A stretch of 64,000 nucleotides of DNA from Pseudomonas sp. 10S4 (lineage in GTDB: Bacteria; Pseudomonadota; Gammaproteobacteria; Pseudomonadales; Pseudomonadaceae), in assembly GCF_034344865.1 (NCBI RefSeq), contig NZ_CP133774.1, forward strand, positions 4,216,001-4,280,000, given 5' to 3'. The notes under the pieces were generated by a model. That model made no database searches. It saw only the letters and a program-made list of their open reading frames with translations, and was not told the origin of the DNA. Shown one piece after another: positions 8,325-17,240 of the stretch (positions within the stretch are counted from its first letter, which is position 1; every line of letters begins with the position of its first letter). The translations under genes were made by a program, and so were the position numbers.

Positions 8325-8897
8325 CTAGACGGGTTGGCGATGCTCCGCAGCGTGCATTGCCAGGTAGGCTTTGAGATTTTCGTCGCCTATGCCCAAGGTG
8401 CATAAGATTTTAGCCATGAAACTAACCGGTGCAGTACCTGGAGCGGTAATTACGCGCTTATCGGCTACGGCATAGGGGACATCCTGATAGTAAGCCGCTC
8501 CACCATAATTCAGTTTCGATAGGTTCTCTGCTGAGTTGGACGTATGACGGAGGTTATCGAGAATGCCCGATTGGGCTAACACACGGGTACCGTCGCATAT
8601 GCCCGCGACGATGGTGTGTCTTTCATAGGCCGTGCTAACCAGGGCAGTGATGTTAGGGGCCTGATCGGTCTGCCAGAGAGTACCTCCACATATTATTAGC
8701 AGGTCGAGTTCATCGAGCGCGATGTCCTCGATCGCTAACTGCGGGGTGACGATCATGCCTCCTGAAGAGGTGACAGGCGTGCCTTTGGGGGTAGCGAAGC
8801 GTGTATCAAAGCCGTAATAGGCTCGGCCAGCGGAGTTGATCAGGGCGGTTTCCCAATCTGAAAAGTTCTCAGTGATAATGGTAATGGCACGTGTCAT
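8325..8897 (-). CDS. DJ-1/PfpI family protein
   Basis: A 190-residue cytoplasmic protein of the DJ-1/PfpI (glutamine amidotransferase-like) superfamily. Cys101 in VAGICDGTRVLAQSG lies at the nucleophile elbow; CGGTLWQ and VITAPGTAP are the other usual blocks. Members include glyoxalase/deglycase-like, protease and isonitrile hydratase enzymes, and the sequence does not decide between them. Monocistronic: it is followed by the inverted-repeat region and preceded by about 215 bases of non-coding DNA. Confidence 0.8.
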   Translation of the reverse strand: MTRAITIITENFSDWETALINSAGRAYYGFDTRFATPKGTPVTSSGGMIVTPQLAIEDIALDELDLLIICGGTLWQTDQAPNITALVSTAYERHTIVAGICDGTRVLAQSGILDNLRHTSNSAENLSKLNYGGAAYYQDVPYAVADKRVITAPGTAPVSFMAKILCTLGIGDENLKAYLAMHAAEHRQPV

Positions 8898-9266
8898 TAG
8901 AGAATCCTTCTCTTATTGTGTAGATAAACGTCTGAGGGATCGTCTTTCCCCACATGAACCTGAAGAGTAACAAACACGACCGTCAGTTTCTGTCAGTAGT
9001 ATTTGGTAGCGCAGGGGGATGGTAGTCGGCGTGATGACAAACGCGGACCGGCCGGTATCTTCGTCGGTGGGCCCTTGGTCGCGGCCAGCCCAAAAAACGG
9101 TCAGACGTTTTCTTGTTTTTTGAGTCTTGTTTAACCGTTGTGATTCGCGTGTTTAAAGACACTCCGTGTAACGCCCTAAAGGCTACAAAACCTTGCGCCT
9201 TTACCTACGCGTGCGCCAGAATCCGCCGGCTTGTGCCTCTTGTGCCTGGGCTCTATCGTTTGCCTG
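8898..9266. other. Upstream region of the DJ-1 gene and of the DUF6124 leader
   Basis: No supported gene. A long plus-strand frame starts at a TTG (9113) and runs to 9505, through the structured RNA region and into the DUF6124 start. It is proline-, arginine- and leucine-rich and has no ribosome-binding site, so it is not called. Confidence 0.45.
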
Positions 9267-9419
9267 CCACTGCCCATCAGTGGTCGGGTTTAGTAGCTCG
9301 GTTTCCTAGCAGGTGCATACGCACCTATCAATCAGGCGTTCGTTTGCCTGCACTTGATGGTGGCTGTGCGCAGGGCGCTCTAGGGCGCGCCGGATTGCTA
9401 GGTCCCCGGTCTACTAACC
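9267..9419 (+). ncRNA. Structured leader RNA ahead of DUF6124 gene (C4-like candidate)
   Basis: An outer stem pairs 9287-9311 with 9396-9419 (GGTTTAGTAG with CTACTAACC, then CCTAGCA with TGCTAGG). It encloses three smaller hairpins: AGGTGC/GCACCT at 9311-9326, CAGGC/GCCTG at 9333-9350, and GGCGC/GCGCC at 9374-9391. Another perfect hairpin (CCACTG/CAGTGG) precedes it at 9267-9283. A multi-branched RNA with a CTAGGT core next to an overlapping frame resembles phage P1/P4 C4 antisense RNAs. The resemblance is from memory and unverified. The strand is inferred from the downstream gene. Confidence 0.5.
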
Positions 9420-9485
9420 TGCAAACAGCCGCCACCCTTACGTTTAGTAGCAAGAGAGTTGCGGCCTCATTTGAGGACCTAGCTT

Positions 9486-9848
9486 ATGTTCAAAGTTACA
9501 CCTAATCCCCCGGAAATAGATCCAGTACCCCACGACGCCTCCTTCGACCCCAAAAAGCTCAAAGAGGCAGCCGACCGCGCGCTCAATTTCTACCTCAACC
9601 CCGGGGCGCTGAAAGAGCCGATACCGCCCCGCAAGCCCGGCATCATCTTCCTCATCGATCCAGCGGTAGATGACGAAACGCTGCTAGTCCAAACTTGCGA
9701 ATCGTTGGCTTCAGCCAGCGACATGGCGAGTGAGATCGCCGGCTTAATGGACGGGCCGCAGCGCAACAAAATGCTGTTGCTGCAACAGGCGATCATGTTG
9801 AGTGAGTTAGCGGTCAATCGAGTGCTGGATAACCACAAGCCTGGGTAG
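9486..9848 (+). CDS. DUF6124 family protein
   Basis: A 120-residue protein beginning MFKVTPNPPEIDPVPHDASFD with KKLKEAADRALNFYLNP, the recognisable DUF6124 N-terminus seen in many Pseudomonas. The C-terminal half is helical (ESLASASDMASEIAGLMDGPQRNKMLLLQQAIMLSELAVNRVLD when read in pieces). Function unknown. The start ATG has GAGG 12 bases upstream. The gene follows a strongly structured leader and is followed by a REP-like palindrome. Confidence 0.75.
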   Translation: MFKVTPNPPEIDPVPHDASFDPKKLKEAADRALNFYLNPGALKEPIPPRKPGIIFLIDPAVDDETLLVQTCESLASASDMASEIAGLMDGPQRNKMLLLQQAIMLSELAVNRVLDNHKPG

Positions 9849-9860
9849 TTGCCAGGCGCT

Positions 9861-9887
9861 GTAGCGAGGGGATTGCCCCCTCGTTGC
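9861..9887. repeat. REP-like palindrome
   Basis: GTAGCGAGGGG, ATTG, CCCCCTCGTT forms a GC-rich palindrome of the Pseudomonas REP type, 13 bases after the DUF6124 stop. It may also stabilise or terminate that transcript. Confidence 0.6.
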
Positions 9888-9948
9888 AGGATTTTGACTG
9901 TTGTCGCCTACCTGCAAAACCCTCAGCCCCACTGTGATTTGAATGCAA

Positions 9949-9984
9949 CTGGCAAATCCCGCTCGCGCAGGACTCACCAGCCTT
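9949..9984. repeat. Dispersed 36-base repeat, copy 2
   Basis: Begins ACTGGCAAATCC and continues to GACTCACCAGCC, matching the copy at 8149-8184. Located between the DUF6124 gene and the minus-strand gene at 10003-10317. Confidence 0.6.
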
Positions 9985-10002
9985 CCGCACCAGCGAGAGG
10001 GA

Positions 10003-10317
10003 TTAAGCCTTGGTGTTGATGATCTCGCCCGTTATCTGCCCGTTACCATTCACAACGCCAGTCTTCGGCGCCGGAGCGTTCGCAGGTTGATGATGGTGCT
10101 TTTGCATCAAACGCTGAGCTTGATGATCACCATGCCCCGCCTCTTGAGCGGTTTGTGCTGCAGTTTCGTTAGCTTCTTTCAGGGCTGCCGTAACGGTGCT
10201 CGTCGTGGTGGCGACGGGGGCGGTGCTCTGGCTTTCTTTCGCCGCAGGCTGACTTTGGGCAGAACTTTGCCCGTTGATCGTCACTGGGTTTGACGCGGAT
10301 ACGGCTCCGATGGACAT
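10003..10317 (-). CDS. Hypothetical protein, 104 aa
   Basis: Starts MSIGAVSASNPVTINGQSS with GAGAGC 6 bases upstream of the ATG. The protein is low in complexity, rich in Ala, Thr, Gln and Ser, with a His-rich stretch (LMQKHHHQP) and a Gly/Asn/Ile C-terminus. It looks intrinsically disordered. No signal peptide and no family recognised. It stands alone between non-coding stretches. Confidence 0.5.
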   Translation of the reverse strand: MSIGAVSASNPVTINGQSSAQSQPAAKESQSTAPVATTTSTVTAALKEANETAAQTAQEAGHGDHQAQRLMQKHHHQPANAPAPKTGVVNGNGQITGEIINTKA

Positions 10318-10681
10318 AGATAGCTCTCGACTGATTGGATTGCACAGGTGTTTTTAATCATTGCGATTACATCAACGTTACCCGTTAAGTCCTTGCCCGC
10401 AGGGCTGTTTTTGCCTGGCCCTCCTCGATATCAACCCATGGCGGCGCCTAGGGTAGGCGCGCAGTTGTAGGGCCCTTGTCAGATAAAGGTGAAAGCTTCG
10501 TGGTTTCGCGACGAGACGGTAATTTTGGCCCATGCATGAGCGTCGGTTGTCGTGTTAAAGGTTTTGCAGGTAAGCCCGGAGTCGGCTCCAGATTTTTCAG
10601 GCGGGGGTGTAGGCAGGTACCACAGTCCGATATTTTTCCGCGTCGGACCCGCGCGGTAGAACAAGGCGACTGAGGTCGGCC
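10318..10681. other. Intergenic region without a supported gene
   Basis: About 360 bases between two minus-strand genes. Two short overlapping frames on opposite strands (around 10476-10673) lack ribosome-binding sites. A small hairpin GCCC/GGGC followed by T-run lies near 10396-10411. Nothing else was seen. Confidence 0.5.
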
Positions 10682-10894
10682 TTACTTGGCGTTCAACTTT
10701 TTCAGTTCTTCATAAGTCGCCGACTGTACAAACCAGAAGCCGGAAACAATGCACCACGTCAGGGTGCCAGCAATGAAAACGCCTGCCCCGGACCAGAAGC
10801 CCTGAACGAACACCATCACCACTGCCATGATCCAGATAACGGCCAGCGCGACATACAGAACTACGTTGTTTACGCCAATTACGAACTCTTTCAC
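10682..10894 (-). CDS. Small two-segment inner-membrane protein, 70 aa
   Basis: The GTG start at 10894 is chosen because AAGGGAA lies 6 bases upstream; the longer frame to 10954 has no such site. Two predicted membrane helices (about residues 8-30 and 36-56: NVVLYVALAVIWIMAVVMVF and FIAGTLTWCIVSGFWFV), then a charged tail YEELKKLNAK. Function unknown. Confidence 0.6.
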   Translation of the reverse strand: MKEFVIGVNNVVLYVALAVIWIMAVVMVFVQGFWSGAGVFIAGTLTWCIVSGFWFVQSATYEELKKLNAK

Positions 10895-11023
10895 GTCTAT
10901 TCCCTTTTGAATGATTGTCCTCTGGCGCCTTACGCAAGGACCAGTGGGCGGCATGATAGGGAGATAGCTGGCGGGTCACCAGTCAAGTCACGGCTTGTTA
11001 CTCAAATCAACGAACAAGCACGT

Positions 11024-12427
11024 TCACCTCTCTAACACCCGCCCCGGAAAAAACAATTCAAAACACGTCACACCCTTTTCACTGGTGACGCCATACCGAC
11101 CGCTGTGTAACTGCATGATCGTCGCCACAATCGACAACCCCAATCCATTCGATTGTGCTGACCGTTCCCGTGACTCGTCCACCCGATAAAACCGATCAAA
11201 CAGTTTTGGCAGATGCTCTGGCGCTATGGTCGCGCCGTGGTTACTCACCCGCAGGTTGATCCCATCGGAGGAGGGCGTTGCACTGACAACCAGCTCCGAA
11301 TCCGGCGCACCATACTTGATGGCGTTCGAGCACAGGTTGGCCAACGCCCGCCGCAGCAACATCGGCTCGGCCCAGATCACGCCGCTGCCGTGGGCATTGA
11401 TGCTGATCCCGACATCCGCCGCCAGCCCTTCAAAGTAATCGGCCATGCGCTCCACTTCGTCCGCGGCGTCCAGCTCCTGGCGTTGGCGCAGGGCGCTGGC
11501 CGGGTCGGTTCGGGCCAGGAACAGCATGTTGTCGAGCATGCGCGCCAGCCGTTCGAGTTCTTCGACGTTGGAGGCGAGCAGTTGTTGGTAGGCTTCGACG
11601 CTGCGGTTTTGCTGGAGGGCGACTTGGGTTTCGCCGAGCAGGTTGTTGATTGGGGTGCGCAGTTCGTGGGCCATGTCGGTGGAGACCTGGCCAAGTTGGA
11701 TGAAACCTTTGGCGAGGCGCTCGAGTACGCCGTTGAAAGCGTCGATCATCGGCAGCACTTCCAGCGGCGCACCCTGGCTGTCGAGGCGTTCGGTGAGGTT
11801 GCCGACGCCGATGCCCTGAGCGTGTTTGGCCAGCCGCCGCAATGGCAGCAGCCCGCGATAGAGCAGCAGATAACCGCTCAACGCCAGCAGGATCGCCGCC
11901 AGGCTGGCCAGGATGTAAACGCGCAGTCGGTAATTGGCGAGCACGCTGGTGCGTTCGGTCATCAACCGCCCGGCCACCACTTGCAGGCTGCCGAGGTCGC
12001 CCGAGTCGATGGTCGCTGCCAGCGCCGCGAAGGGCACGCCGTCCACGCCGGGAAAGTGCTGCACGTCGGTGAGGACCAGCGGATGGTCCATTGTCACCGG
12101 CGACAAGGTCGGCATCTCGAGGTTGCCGGGGTTGACCACCAGCAACGGCTTTTGCCCTGGCGCACCAATCATCAGCAGGGATTCACGGTTGCCCAACATG
12201 TTCTGGAACAGCGCCGGTTTGCTCTTGATCAGGTCCAGAGTGTTGCTGTCATTAAGGAAGGTGCGCAGTTGATCAATGCGATTGACCAGCGCGGCATCGT
12301 CCCGGCGGATCAACTCACGCTCCAACTCGCGATACAAACACACGCCCAGCGTGGCCAGAGAGGCAAATGCCAGCAGGGCAAAGAGCAACGCCAGGCGCAG
12401 GGTCAGGGAATGCGGTCGACTGTTCAT
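11024..12427 (-). CDS. Heavy-metal sensor histidine kinase (CopS/CusS type)
   Basis: A 467-residue inner-membrane histidine kinase. TM1 lies at about residues 8-32 and TM2 at about 167-190, with a periplasmic sensor domain of about 130 residues between them; a HAMP segment follows. The phosphoacceptor His254 is in [17 protein letters not shown]; the N box is [10 protein letters not shown] and the G2 box GLGLSIV. Domain order and length fit the heavy-metal sensor kinase family (CopS, CusS, IrlS). The start overlaps the response-regulator stop by four bases. The actual metal is not visible; copper is the usual signal. Confidence 0.85.
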   Translation of the reverse strand: MNSRPHSLTLRLALLFALLAFASLATLGVCLYRELERELIRRDDAALVNRIDQLRTFLNDSNTLDLIKSKPALFQNMLGNRESLLMIGAPGQKPLLVVNPGNLEMPTLSPVTMDHPLVLTDVQHFPGVDGVPFAALAATIDSGDLGSLQVVAGRLMTERTSVLANYRLRVYILASLAAILLALSGYLLLYRGLLPLRRLAKHAQGIGVGNLTERLDSQGAPLEVLPMIDAFNGVLERLAKGFIQLGQVSTDMAHELRTPINNLLGETQVALQQNRSVEAYQQLLASNVEELERLARMLDNMLFLARTDPASALRQRQELDAADEVERMADYFEGLAADVGISINAHGSGVIWAEPMLLRRALANLCSNAIKYGAPDSELVVSATPSSDGINLRVSNHGATIAPEHLPKLFDRFYRVDESRERSAQSNGLGLSIVATIMQLHSGRYGVTSEKGVTCFELFFPGRVLER

Positions 12428-13095
12428 GGCTGCGTATCAAAGCGATAGCCGATACCACGCACGCTGTGGATCAACTTGAGCTGGAATGGGTCGTCGACTT
12501 TCAATCGCAGCCGTCGCACGGCGACGTCCACTACATTGGTGTCGCTGTCGAAGTTCATGTCCCACACCCGCGAGGCAATCAGCGAGCGCGACAGCACTTG
12601 GTCCTGATGCGTGGCGAACAAATGCAGCAGGGCGAATTCTTTGTTGGTCAGGGTGATCCGCACGCCAGCGCGGGTGACTCGGCGTTTGAGTACGTCGATT
12701 TGCAGGTCGGCAATTTGTAGCTGCTCTTCTTCCCGGGACGGGCCGCGTCGGGTCAGGGTGCGCAGGCGCGCCACCAGTTCGGCGAAGGAGAACGGTTTGA
12801 TCAGGTAATCGTCGGCGCCCAGTTCCAGGCCCTTGATGCGGTCGGCGATGTCGTCGCGAGCACTGAGGAACAGCACCGGCGTATCGGCTTCCTTGCGCAA
12901 GCGCCGCAGGACTTCCCAGCCGTCCATTTTCGGCATCATGACATCGAGCACGATGACGTCGAACGAGGTTTCCAGGGCCAGGTGCAGGCCGTCCACGCCA
13001 TTGCGCGCCAGGCTGACCGAGTAACCGAGTTCCTGCAGGCCGTTGAGCAGGTAATTGCCTGCCTTGGGCTCGTCTTCAACGACAAGGATGTTCAT
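12424..13095 (-). CDS. Heavy-metal response regulator (CopR/CusR type)
   Basis: A 223-residue OmpR-family regulator. The receiver domain has the acidic pocket VVEDE and the phosphorylated Asp51 (VIVLDVMMP) and Lys in the FLSAR/IKPFS blocks. The winged-helix DNA-binding domain ends [12 protein letters not shown]. It is cotranscribed with the kinase and normally activates metal-efflux or resistance genes. Those targets are not in the window unless the DUF2790 gene upstream is one. Confidence 0.88.
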   Translation of the reverse strand: MNILVVEDEPKAGNYLLNGLQELGYSVSLARNGVDGLHLALETSFDVIVLDVMMPKMDGWEVLRRLRKEADTPVLFLSARDDIADRIKGLELGADDYLIKPFSFAELVARLRTLTRRGPSREEEQLQIADLQIDVLKRRVTRAGVRITLTNKEFALLHLFATHQDQVLSRSLIASRVWDMNFDSDTNVVDVAVRRLRLKVDDPFQLKLIHSVRGIGYRFDTQP

Positions 13096-13196
13096 GGTCG
13101 GTTTCCGTAAGAAATCATTGCGCCGTGAAGGGCGTGAGCCAGTGTAGCCCGATCAATTGCTGATGACGCGGGCTACACGCGGCTGGCGACTCATCA

Positions 13197-13454
13197 TCAA
13201 TGATCATTCGTGCAACCGGAACCTTCAACCTGGTAATCCAGCACATGCTCCTGACCCTTGTGGTCCAGGTAATCGAGTCGCGCAGGAATGATGCCGCACT
13301 CTTGCGAGATGTCAGTGGTGGACAGGACTTTGTCGACGTCCAGGTGTACGAAGAAACCGGTCTTGTCATGAATCACCGGCGCCTGCGGCTGAGTGTCGGC
13401 AAAGGCTGAACCGGTGGCGAGGAGGGCGGCGAAACCGAGGATTAACATTTTCAT
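13197..13454 (-). CDS. DUF2790 domain periplasmic protein
   Basis: An 85-residue exported protein with signal peptide MKMLILGFAALLATGSAFA and a mature region with two Cys (SQECGIIPARL and GSGCTNDH), matching the DUF2790 family common in Pseudomonas near copper-responsive systems. It lies 102 bases upstream of copR on the same strand, so it may share regulation with the two-component system. Biochemical function unknown. Confidence 0.75.
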   Translation of the reverse strand: MKMLILGFAALLATGSAFADTQPQAPVIHDKTGFFVHLDVDKVLSTTDISQECGIIPARLDYLDHKGQEHVLDYQVEGSGCTNDH

Positions 13455-14480
13455 GATGTGGTTCTCTCTAAAGTCTGGGGCGGTGGCTGCCAGTTATCTG
13501 GTCAGTGGGCTCAGGTTACTGAGGTGATCCGGACAGCCGACCAACAGTTGAATGACAAAGTTGTAATCAAAAACGAATGGGGATTTATGGCTGGCGGCCG
13601 GAGGCTTCGAGGATCATTTGGCGATCGGCTTCGCTGTTCGTGGCGGCGCTGAGTGGTCAACCGGAGTCATTCGGTTCCATCGAAAAATTGAGTAACGCTC
13701 TGAAAGTTTTTTGTCAGCCGGTGATCAGTCGCCAAAGGAAGGCAGGCCGGGGCTTGATCGCCGTGCGCTGCGTCACACAATGGCGCGGCGATAAATCCAA
13801 TCTCTGACGGAATCAACATTCATCGGGAACTTTCCGAGAAATACTTGTCTTTCTTTCGAGAGAATAAAAACGGCCCTGAGCTGAAAGTCCTCCAGGGAAG
13901 AAAGCAACTCGTACAGAGGAGTAAGACTTTGAGAATACAGTTGACATGTATAACTTCGAATGTATCCTCGTGTTCAATTCCGACAATGAGGCCGACGGCT
14001 TTGTTTGTTGAGAATGTTCATTGGCGGACCACCCGGTATGACCCGTCAGATAATTGAAATGAAGTTTAAGTAAGCTCGCTTGGTTTTCCAGGCCTGCGAT
14101 ATTTACCTGCGCTTCATTATGGTGCTCGATGACCGGAATAGTACGTCTGCAACCGGTTTCACCAGAGTATCTCTACTTGCCAGTACTGTTTTAACGGTTG
14201 TTGGATAATCGCGTTTTATTCAATGGAAGTCGCCAACTTCTGGCGGCGGCCCTGCAGTAACTTGCTGAATTGTTTGCACTCGTCCAATAATTAGAATAAT
14301 TGCTTTATTTTTTCGCTCGGCAACTTGTGCCGAGGATGAAGTGTCGCCCGTGGAAATAATTGACTGCATGGCAAGGCTGCAGGGGTCATGAGCCCTTATG
14401 TCACCAAGTAGTTACAAAGGCAAAGATCAGAGCCTGTGGACGGGGGCATAACTTGAAGTAGACCGATCTGGAGATCGTAG
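13455..14480. other. Long non-coding stretch at the left edge of the T3SS cluster
   Basis: About 1 kb with no convincing gene on either strand; the short frames lack start signals. The part from about 13800 is more AT-rich than the flanks. No trace of an hrpR paralog was found here, although P. syringae has one upstream of hrpS. It should hold the hrpS promoter, which I could not identify. Confidence 0.55.
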
Positions 14481-15463
14481 ATGAGTGTGTACGATTACTT
14501 TGATTGTGAGCTTGACTGCGATAACGACCTCCCTGACATAAAAATCATTGCGCAAAGCACCTCGCCACTGGGCATCGATCTGCTGCTGTCTGGCGAGACC
14601 GGAACCGGCAAAGACACCCTGGCGCAACGCATTCACGTGCTGTCGGAGCGCAAGGGCGGCTTTGTGGCGATGAATTGTGCGGCGATTCCCGAGTCCCTGG
14701 CCGAAAGTGAGTTGTTCGGTGTGGTCAGTGGCGCGTTCACCGGGGCCAGTCGTTCGCGGATGGGCTACATCGAAGCGGCGCAAGGGGGCACGTTGTATCT
14801 GGACGAGATCGACAGCATGCCGCTCAATCTCCAGGCAAAACTGCTGCGGGTGCTGGAGGTCCGGGCTATCGAGCGCCTGGGCTCGACCACGGTCATTCCG
14901 CTGGAATTGTGCGTGATCGCCTCGGCCCAGAGGCCTCTGGACGAATTGGTCGAGCTAGGCCTGTTTCGTCGCGACCTGTATTTTCGCCTCAACGTCCTGA
15001 CCATCCAGTTACCGGCATTGCGCGAGCGTCGGGACCAGATCATTCCGCTGTTTTCCCAGTTCTCCATTGCCGCCGCCCGTGACTTGGGCCGCGGTCATAA
15101 AGCCCTCGGCGCGGCGCTGACCCAGGTGCTGCTCAGCCATTCCTGGCCCGGCAACATTCGAGAATTGAAGTCTGCAGCCAAACGTTTCGTGCTGGGCTTT
15201 CCGTTGCTCGGCGGCGGTCCCGGTGAAGACCCCGAGAGCCAGACCCTCAAGGCCCAGATGCGGGTCATCGAACGGATCCTGATCCAGGAGGCCCTCAAGC
15301 GCCACGGTCAGTCCGTCGATGCGGTGAGCATGGAGTTGGGCGTGCCCCGGCGTACGCTTTATCACCGCATCAAATCGCTGGATATATTCCTGAAACACGA
15401 AACACTGGAAAAAAATTGGAACCCAAATCTGCCACGACTCCACTCATGGATATCTCGCACTGA
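14481..15463 (+). CDS. hrpS: HrpS-like sigma-54 enhancer-binding protein (RspR/RspS)
   Basis: An AAA+ activator lacking a receiver domain, like P. syringae HrpS. It has Walker A GETGTGKD, the GAFTGA loop that contacts sigma-54, Walker B TLYLDEIDSM, and a C-terminal Fis-type helix-turn-helix (VPRRTLYHRIKSLD). Its target should be the sigma-54 promoter of hrpL. As sequenced the frame has no stop and runs in frame into hrpA. Adding one A to the A7 run at 15409-15415 gives a stop at 15461-15463 and a protein of 327 residues, so the fusion is probably artefactual. An hrp box for hrpA lies inside its 3' end. Confidence 0.88.
15418..15446 (+). promoter_or_regulatory. hrp box (HrpL-dependent promoter) for hrpA operon
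   Basis: GGAACC at 15418-15423, 16 bases, then CCACTCA at 15440-15446. It matches the HrpL consensus GGAACC-N16-CCACNNA exactly and lies 46 bases upstream of the hrpA start. Confidence 0.92.
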
Positions 15464-15491
15464 TGCGAGTGTTCATTGTGGAGTTAAGACT

Positions 15492-15818
15492 ATGGCTGTT
15501 GGTGGAGTAGGTGGTGCAGCAAATACTGTGGTGAATGGTTTCAACTCAGTTAAAGAAACCGCGAACTCGGTTAAAGGCAATGCACAAAATCAGTCGGCCG
15601 CAGCCGATATGTCCGGCGGCGGTAAAGCAGCCGACGCACAAATGAAAATGATGCAAATGCAGGACGAACAATCGGCCCGCAATATCACCATGCAAGGCCA
15701 GGCGGCCATGCAGACGGAACAGCGCAACACGCTGCAGGCCATCAGTTCTGCCCAGACCGATGCGGCCAACAAGCAAATTTCCAACGTCGCACAAAGTGCC
15801 AAAGGTATCAGCTATTAA
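15492..15818 (+). CDS. hrpA: Hrp pilin HrpA (RspA-like)
   Basis: A 108-residue, Ser/Ala/Gln/Asn-rich helical protein starting MAVGGVGGAANTVVNGFNS with a helical C-terminus (LQAISSAQTDAANKQISNVAQ). Size, position directly after hrpS, an own hrp box and a downstream terminator fit the HrpA pilin, the main subunit of the extracellular Hrp pilus through which effectors pass. The ATG at 15492 has GGAG 8 bases upstream. Pilins diverge quickly, so the call rests mainly on context. Confidence 0.8.
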   Translation: MAVGGVGGAANTVVNGFNSVKETANSVKGNAQNQSAAADMSGGGKAADAQMKMMQMQDEQSARNITMQGQAAMQTEQRNTLQAISSAQTDAANKQISNVAQSAKGISY

Positions 15819-15828
15819 TCATCCCTAT

Positions 15829-15854
15829 GCCCTCTGTTTGTTCAGAGGGCTTTT
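15829..15854 (+). terminator. Terminator between hrpA and hrpZ
   Basis: GCCCTCTG, loop TTTGTT, CAGAGGGC, then TTTT. It probably lets some transcription through to hrpZ while making the pilin mRNA most abundant. Confidence 0.8.
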
Positions 15855-15875
15855 GATCGTTAGCGAGACTCTTCC

Positions 15876-16823
15876 ATGTTAAATCCTCTATCCGCTGCCA
15901 GTGCGCTTCTGAAGATGGGCGACGTCATTCCGGCGTCCGTAACTTCCGTTGCATCCGAATCAACTAATTCAATGAAAGGTGTTATCGACAAGTTAAGCAG
16001 TTCGCTGATGTCCGGCGGCCACCTCAATACCGATTCGCCGTTGGGCAAGATGGTTGAACAACAACTTAAAAAAGAGAACCCGTTCATGGCCTTGGCCGGG
16101 GGAAAGGGCGGTGAAGAGAGCGCCGTCAAGAAAGCGTTGGGCGATCTGATCAAAGACAAACTGGGCAGCAACTTTGGCGCCTCGGCGGATGCCGGCATTG
16201 GTGGCAAAGGCCAGGGAGGGCCGGATTTGATGTCTCAGACCCTGCAAGGTTTGGGCAAGGCGTCCCTGGACAATGCGCTGACTGACAAGGGCGAGGGTTC
16301 GACATTCTCCGAGGCCGATAAACCGATCCTGCAACAAGTCGCCAATTTCATGGACCAGAACAAGGCCCAGTTCGGCGCGCCGGATTCCGGGTCCTGGAGC
16401 AAGGAACTCGACGAGGGCGGCGGCAAGGACAACTTCCTCGATAAGGGTGAAACCTCGAAATTTCGTGCGGCGCTGGAGCAGATTTCCCAGCAAATGGGTG
16501 CAGGTGACGGCGCCAGTGGTGCGCAGGGCTCGCAATCGTCCCAGGGCAATGGCGGTTTGGGCAGTCTGCAACAGGAACCGTCGGCCAACGATTCGTTCTC
16601 CTCGGGCAGCAAACCCAACGATCTGTCGCAGTTATTGGGCAGCAGCAACCCGATGGACATCTTCAAGCAAGGTCTGGAAATGGGCCTGGGGATTGCCGGT
16701 GGCAAAGACATTCTCCCTCAGCAAAGCAGTCTGAGCCCGCAGATGCAGCAGCACAGCCTGCAAAGTTCGGCCGCCGAAGCGGCGCAAAACATCCACGACG
16801 TGATGAGCGCGGGCCTTTCCTGA
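15876..16823 (+). CDS. hrpZ: Harpin HrpZ (RspZ)
   Basis: A 315-residue secreted harpin: Gly/Ser/Gln-rich, no Cys, with segments like SSSLMSGGHLNTDSPLGKMV and KPILQQVANFMDQNKAQFG that match HrpZ of P. syringae in order. Harpins are exported through the T3SS, bind membranes, and elicit plant responses or help translocation. Second gene of the hrpA operon, 57 bases after the pilin stop. Confidence 0.88.
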   Translation: MLNPLSAASALLKMGDVIPASVTSVASESTNSMKGVIDKLSSSLMSGGHLNTDSPLGKMVEQQLKKENPFMALAGGKGGEESAVKKALGDLIKDKLGSNFGASADAGIGGKGQGGPDLMSQTLQGLGKASLDNALTDKGEGSTFSEADKPILQQVANFMDQNKAQFGAPDSGSWSKELDEGGGKDNFLDKGETSKFRAALEQISQQMGAGDGASGAQGSQSSQGNGGLGSLQQEPSANDSFSSGSKPNDLSQLLGSSNPMDIFKQGLEMGLGIAGGKDILPQQSSLSPQMQQHSLQSSAAEAAQNIHDVMSAGLS

Positions 16824-16867
16824 TTCTGCCGTGAACCCATCGAACCCTCGACACCGTCTGCCGGAGC

Positions 16868-17233
16868 ATGCCCGTGAGCCTTTCCCCCATCAATGCACCC
16901 AAGGGCGTCCCGGTCGATCACGACCCAGGCCTGGTTTCCGGACCTGCGCAGGCGGATGTCGACTTATTCAATGGCGCGATGCGCACCGACCATGAGCCTT
17001 CCGGACATATGGCCGACGGCGTGATGAGTGCGCTGTCCGAGCGTTTTCAGTCTCAGGAGCACCTTTCACAGCAGGCGCTGCGCTCGATGAAAACGGCCGC
17101 CGGTTCAGCCGACCCGATGGACATGGTCAAGATGAGCCGCTCGCTGTCCCAGTATTCGCTGCAAATGGCAATCACCACCAAAGTGGTGAGCAAGAGCGCC
17201 CAGGCGCTCGATAAATTGACCAACATGCAGTAG
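16868..17233 (+). CDS. hrpB: T3SS inner rod protein HrpB (SctI)
   Basis: A 121-residue protein whose C-terminal half (ADPMDMVKMSRSLSQYSLQMAITTKVVSKSAQALDKLTNMQ in pieces) has the conserved YscI/HrpB inner-rod signature. It forms the rod linking the export gate to the pilus. It lies between hrpZ and hrcJ, the same order as in P. syringae. Confidence 0.85.
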   Translation: MPVSLSPINAPKGVPVDHDPGLVSGPAQADVDLFNGAMRTDHEPSGHMADGVMSALSERFQSQEHLSQQALRSMKTAAGSADPMDMVKMSRSLSQYSLQMAITTKVVSKSAQALDKLTNMQ

Positions 17234-17240
17234 GCCCGGC

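Noticed and set aside
9113..9505. A 130-residue frame upstream of the DUF6124 gene as a coding gene
   Set aside because: No ribosome-binding site, TTG start, biased Arg/Pro/Leu content, and it runs through strong RNA structure. Kept only as part of the C4-like discussion.
12276..12720. Long plus-strand frames opposite the copper two-component system
   Set aside because: They mirror conserved kinase and regulator domains on the other strand and are shadows of high-GC coding sequence.
13577..13807. 76-residue frame in the gap left of the T3SS
   Set aside because: No ribosome-binding site and no recognisable domain.
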